NCBI RefSeq assembly: GCF_900109175.1
Contig: NZ_FNZE01000007.1
Coordinates: 124,001-188,000, forward strand
Source of the DNA: Pseudomonas linyingensis
GTDB taxonomy: Bacteria; Pseudomonadota; Gammaproteobacteria; Pseudomonadales; Pseudomonadaceae
Length of the DNA stretch: 64,000 nt
Reading direction: 5' to 3'
Below are positions 57,898-64,000 of this stretch, piece after piece (positions within the stretch are counted from its first letter, which is position 1; each line of letters starts with the position of its first letter). Under the pieces are notes generated by a model. That model made no database searches. It was given only the letters and a program-made list of their open reading frames with translations, and was not told the DNA's origin. The position numbers were made by a program, and so were the translations under genes.

Positions 57898-59223
57898 CTA
57901 CGCCCCGGCGATCTTCGTGCCCCAGGCGCGCGCCTTGTCCAGCAACTCGTCCTCGTCGACACGGGTCAGGCGGCCGTCCTCGAGCAGCGCCTTGCCGCCG
58001 ACCCAGACGTGCTTCACGCAGTCGCGGCCGCTGGCATAAATCAGCTGCGAGACCGGGTCGTAGACCGGTTGCTGGGCCAGGCCGCCGAGGTCGAAGGCCA
58101 CCAGGTCGGCGCTCTTGCCGGCCTCCAGCGAGCCGCACTCGTCGTCGATGCCCAGCGCGCGGGCGCCGTTGAGGGTGGCCATGCGCAGGGCGCGGTGGGC
58201 GTCCAGCGCGGTGGCCGAGCCGGCCACCGCCTTGGCCAGCAGCGCCGCGGTACGGGTCTCGCCGAGCAGATCGAGGTCGTTGTTGCTCGCCGCGCCGTCG
58301 GTGCCGATGGCGACGTTGACCCCGGCCTGCCACAGGCGCTCAACCGGGCAGAAGCCGCTGGCCAGCTTGAGGTTGGATTCGGGGCAGTGGATCACACTGC
58401 TGTTGTGCTGCACCAGCAGCGCCAGGTCGTGGTCGTCGATCTGGGTCATGTGCACGGCCTGGAAGCGCGGGCCGAGCAGGCCGAGACGGGCCAGGCGCGC
58501 CAGCGGCCGCTCGCCGTGCTGCTCGAGGGCCTGCTGCACCTCGTGGGCGGTCTCGTGCACGTGCATGTGGATGCCGGCGTCGAGCTGCTCGGCCAGCACG
58601 CGCACCCGCTCCAGGCGGTCGTCGCTGACCGTGTAGGGGGCGTGCGGGCCGAAGGCGACCTTGATGCGCGGGTGGTGGCGCAGGTCGCTGAACAGTTCGA
58701 GGCCGTGGCGCAGCGCCTCGTCGGTGTCGTGGGCGCCGGGCACCGGGAAGTTCAGCACCGGAATGGTGATCTGCGCGCGCACGCCGCTGCCATGGGCCAC
58801 CTCGCTGGCGATCTGCGGGAAGAAGTACATGTCGGAGAAGGCGGTGACGCCGCCCTTGACCTGCTCGGCGATGGCCAGTGCGGTGCCGTCGCGGACGAAG
58901 TCCTCGCTCACCCACTTGGCCTCGGCCGGCCAGATGTGCTCCTGCAGCCAGGTCATCAGTGGCAGGTCGTCGGCCAGGCCGCGGAACAGGCTCATCGCCG
59001 CGTGGCCGTGGGCGTTGACCAGGCCGGGGGCCAGCAGCATGCCCGGCAGCTCGCGGCGCTCGCGGGCGGGGATGGCCAGCGCCTGCTGGCGCGGGGCGAG
59101 CAGGGCGATGCGCCCGTCGCGGATGCCCAGCGCATGCCCGCGCAGGACCACGCCGGCCGGCTCCACCGGGACAATCCATTCGGGGAGCAGGAGCAGATCC
59201 AGGGGGGCGGTGGTGCTGGGCAT
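57898..59223 (-). CDS. mtaD: 5-methylthioadenosine (S-adenosylhomocysteine) deaminase
   Basis: The 441-residue cytosolic amidohydrolase of the TRZ/ATZ group has the metal set His72/His74 (NAHGHAA), His in [10 protein letters not shown], a later His, and Asp in [11 protein letters not shown]. The P. aeruginosa orthologue at this locus (PA3170) is known as a methylthioadenosine deaminase that makes methylthioinosine. It is divergent from mtnA, another gene of methylthio metabolism, with about 130 bases between the starts. Related deaminases accept S-adenosylhomocysteine or guanine, so the substrate is likely but not proven. Confidence 0.9.
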   Translation of the reverse strand: MPSTTAPLDLLLLPEWIVPVEPAGVVLRGHALGIRDGRIALLAPRQQALAIPARERRELPGMLLAPGLVNAHGHAAMSLFRGLADDLPLMTWLQEHIWPAEAKWVSEDFVRDGTALAIAEQVKGGVTAFSDMYFFPQIASEVAHGSGVRAQITIPVLNFPVPGAHDTDEALRHGLELFSDLRHHPRIKVAFGPHAPYTVSDDRLERVRVLAEQLDAGIHMHVHETAHEVQQALEQHGERPLARLARLGLLGPRFQAVHMTQIDDHDLALLVQHNSSVIHCPESNLKLASGFCPVERLWQAGVNVAIGTDGAASNNDLDLLGETRTAALLAKAVAGSATALDAHRALRMATLNGARALGIDDECGSLEAGKSADLVAFDLGGLAQQPVYDPVSQLIYASGRDCVKHVWVGGKALLEDGRLTRVDEDELLDKARAWGTKIAGA

Positions 59224-59354
59224 GGGCGAGGCTTCCGGTGCGACGTCTGAGAGGCTGCGAGTGTAGCGGCTGCGGCGCCGGTCTTGAAGCGGCCGCGAGC
59301 CGGGACAAGCAGGTATACTCGGCGGCTTTTTCAGGTATCGGCGAGGTATTCCCC

Positions 59355-60431
<1,077 letters not shown>

Positions 60432-60488
60432 CGCGGGCTGGCGGGTGTCCGCCGAGGACGCTTGTGGTAAGCTCCTGCCTCTTTTTAA

Positions 60489-60506
60489 AAGGCCCGCAAG
60501 GGCCTT
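60489..60506 (+). promoter_or_regulatory. GCAA-loop hairpin in the gyrA leader
   Basis: AAGGCCC (60489-60495) and GGGCCTT (60500-60506) close on a stable GCAA tetraloop, 63 bases before gyrA. It may end mtnA transcription or lie in the gyrA 5' leader. No strong T run follows. Confidence 0.4.
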
Positions 60507-60568
60507 CCAGTATTGCGCGCGATGCCACTCTGCTGGCACCTGCCTAGAACAAAGGAACCAGGCTTCTC

Positions 60569-63331
<2,763 letters not shown>

Positions 63332-63423
63332 GCAGGCGCAGGCGGCTCGCCGCCTGCGGTCGCAGCAATATCGGCGAAGGGCGCGTGGCGCCCTGCGCCC
63401 AACAACTGAGAGTGGATGTGAGC

Positions 63424-64000
63424 ATGCGAGCCCATAATTTCTGCGCCGGCCCGGCCGCGCTGCCCGAAGCCGTTCTGCAAAAGGCCCAGGCCGAACTTCT
63501 CGACTGGCACGGCAAGGGCCTGTCGGTGATGGAGATGAGCCACCGCAGCGACGACTACGTCGCCATCGCCGAGAAGGCCGAGCAGGACCTGCGCGACCTG
63601 CTGAGCATTCCGTCGAACTACAAGGTGCTGTTCATGCAGGGCGGCGCCAGCCAGCAATTTGCGCAGATTCCGCTGAACCTGCTGCCCGAAGACGGCATCG
63701 CCGACTACGTCGACACCGGCATCTGGTCGAAGAAGGCCCTCGAGGAAGCGCGCCGCTTCGGCAACGTCAACGTCGCCGCCAGCGCCAAGGCCTACGACTT
63801 CTTCGCCATCCCCGGGCAGAACGACTGGCAGCTGAGCAAGAACGCCGCCTACCTGCACTACGCCAGCAACGAGACCATCGGCGGTCTGCAGTTCGACTGG
63901 GTGCCGGAGCTGGGCGAGGTGCCGCTGGTGGTCGACATGTCCTCGGACATCCTCTCCCGGCCGATCGACGTGTCGCAGTTCGGCATGATCTACGCCGGTG
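63424..64000 (+). CDS. serC: Phosphoserine aminotransferase (5' part)
   Basis: SerC transaminates 3-phosphohydroxypyruvate to phosphoserine and also acts in pyridoxal phosphate synthesis. The first 192 codons are present: NFCAGPAALPEAVLQKAQAE, SVMEMSHRSDDY, FMQGGASQQFAQIPLNLL and ADYVDTGIWSKKA. The gene runs off the window before the PLP lysine. It begins 92 bases after gyrA on the same strand. Start 63424 is the only suitable ATG, because the ATG at 63415 is followed at once by a stop. Confidence 0.96.
   Translation, partial: MRAHNFCAGPAALPEAVLQKAQAELLDWHGKGLSVMEMSHRSDDYVAIAEKAEQDLRDLLSIPSNYKVLFMQGGASQQFAQIPLNLLPEDGIADYVDTGIWSKKALEEARRFGNVNVAASAKAYDFFAIPGQNDWQLSKNAAYLHYASNETIGGLQFDWVPELGEVPLVVDMSSDILSRPIDVSQFGMIYAG

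Noticed and set aside
57836-58333. A shadow frame overlapping the 3' end of mtaD as a separate gene
   Set aside because: The frame is Arg/Gly-rich without any motif, while mtaD covers the region with conserved metal ligands.

Overview
The window is a stretch of ordinary chromosome from a GC-rich gammaproteobacterium of the family Pseudomonadaceae. The evidence is gene content and order: LuxR regulator/porin/MFS/HDAC-like genes beside guaB-guaA, then a multicopper oxidase, tadA, mltF and purL; ffh-rpsP-rimM-trmD-rplS; xerD-dsbC-hom-thrC; and YciK-mupP-ubiG-mtaD/mtnA-gyrA-serC. Protein lengths match Pseudomonas aeruginosa orthologues (GuaB 489, PurL 1298, XerD 298, SsuD 382). The species cannot be fixed from the sequence. 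I see no rRNA, tRNA, CRISPR array, prophage or insertion sequence.

Layout. 1-5.4 kb: a DJ-1/PfpI protein, a ribbon-helix-helix protein, and a probable uptake-and-deacetylation cluster (HDAC-like amidohydrolase, MFS transporter broken by an in-frame amber codon, outer-membrane protein, LuxR-type regulator). 5.6-22 kb: purine synthesis (guaB, guaA, purL, purT) mixed with housekeeping genes. 22-27.7 kb: a CorC-type transporter, a CcsA-like membrane protein, ffh, and the rpsP-rimM-trmD-rplS operon.

27.7-43.8 kb is a sulfur-acquisition island between rplS and xerD. It holds the sulfonate operon ssuA-D-C-B-F without ssuE, the 1-Cys peroxiredoxin gene lsfA, two sulfate-binding protein genes, oscA, and the sulfate ABC transporter cysTWA. 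Between them lie an OprD-type porin, a 2-hydroxyacid dehydrogenase, a nitroreductase, an atypical sigma-54 activator and a small hydrolase. Three AT-rich promoter islands with ATTC/GAAT inverted repeats mark this block. REP-like hairpins sit at operon junctions just before the permease genes. A short cysteine-rich reading frame lies between oscA and the second sbp.

43.9-64 kb returns to core genes: xerD, dsbC, hom, thrC, rmuC (flanked by DnaA-box-like sites), a DUF4010/MgtC-like protein, a transporter-histidine kinase-receiver hybrid, then yciK, mupP and ubiG, a divergent pair for methylthioadenosine metabolism (mtaD, mtnA), gyrA and the 5' part of serC, which runs off the window.

The most notable item is the cysteine-rich leader frame plus hairpin before sbp2. 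It looks like a cysteine-sensing switch, but this is inference. Others are the amber codon in the MFS gene, the sigma-54 activator with no DNA-binding domain and an altered GAFTGA loop, and a DnaA box inside the predicted rmuC promoter.
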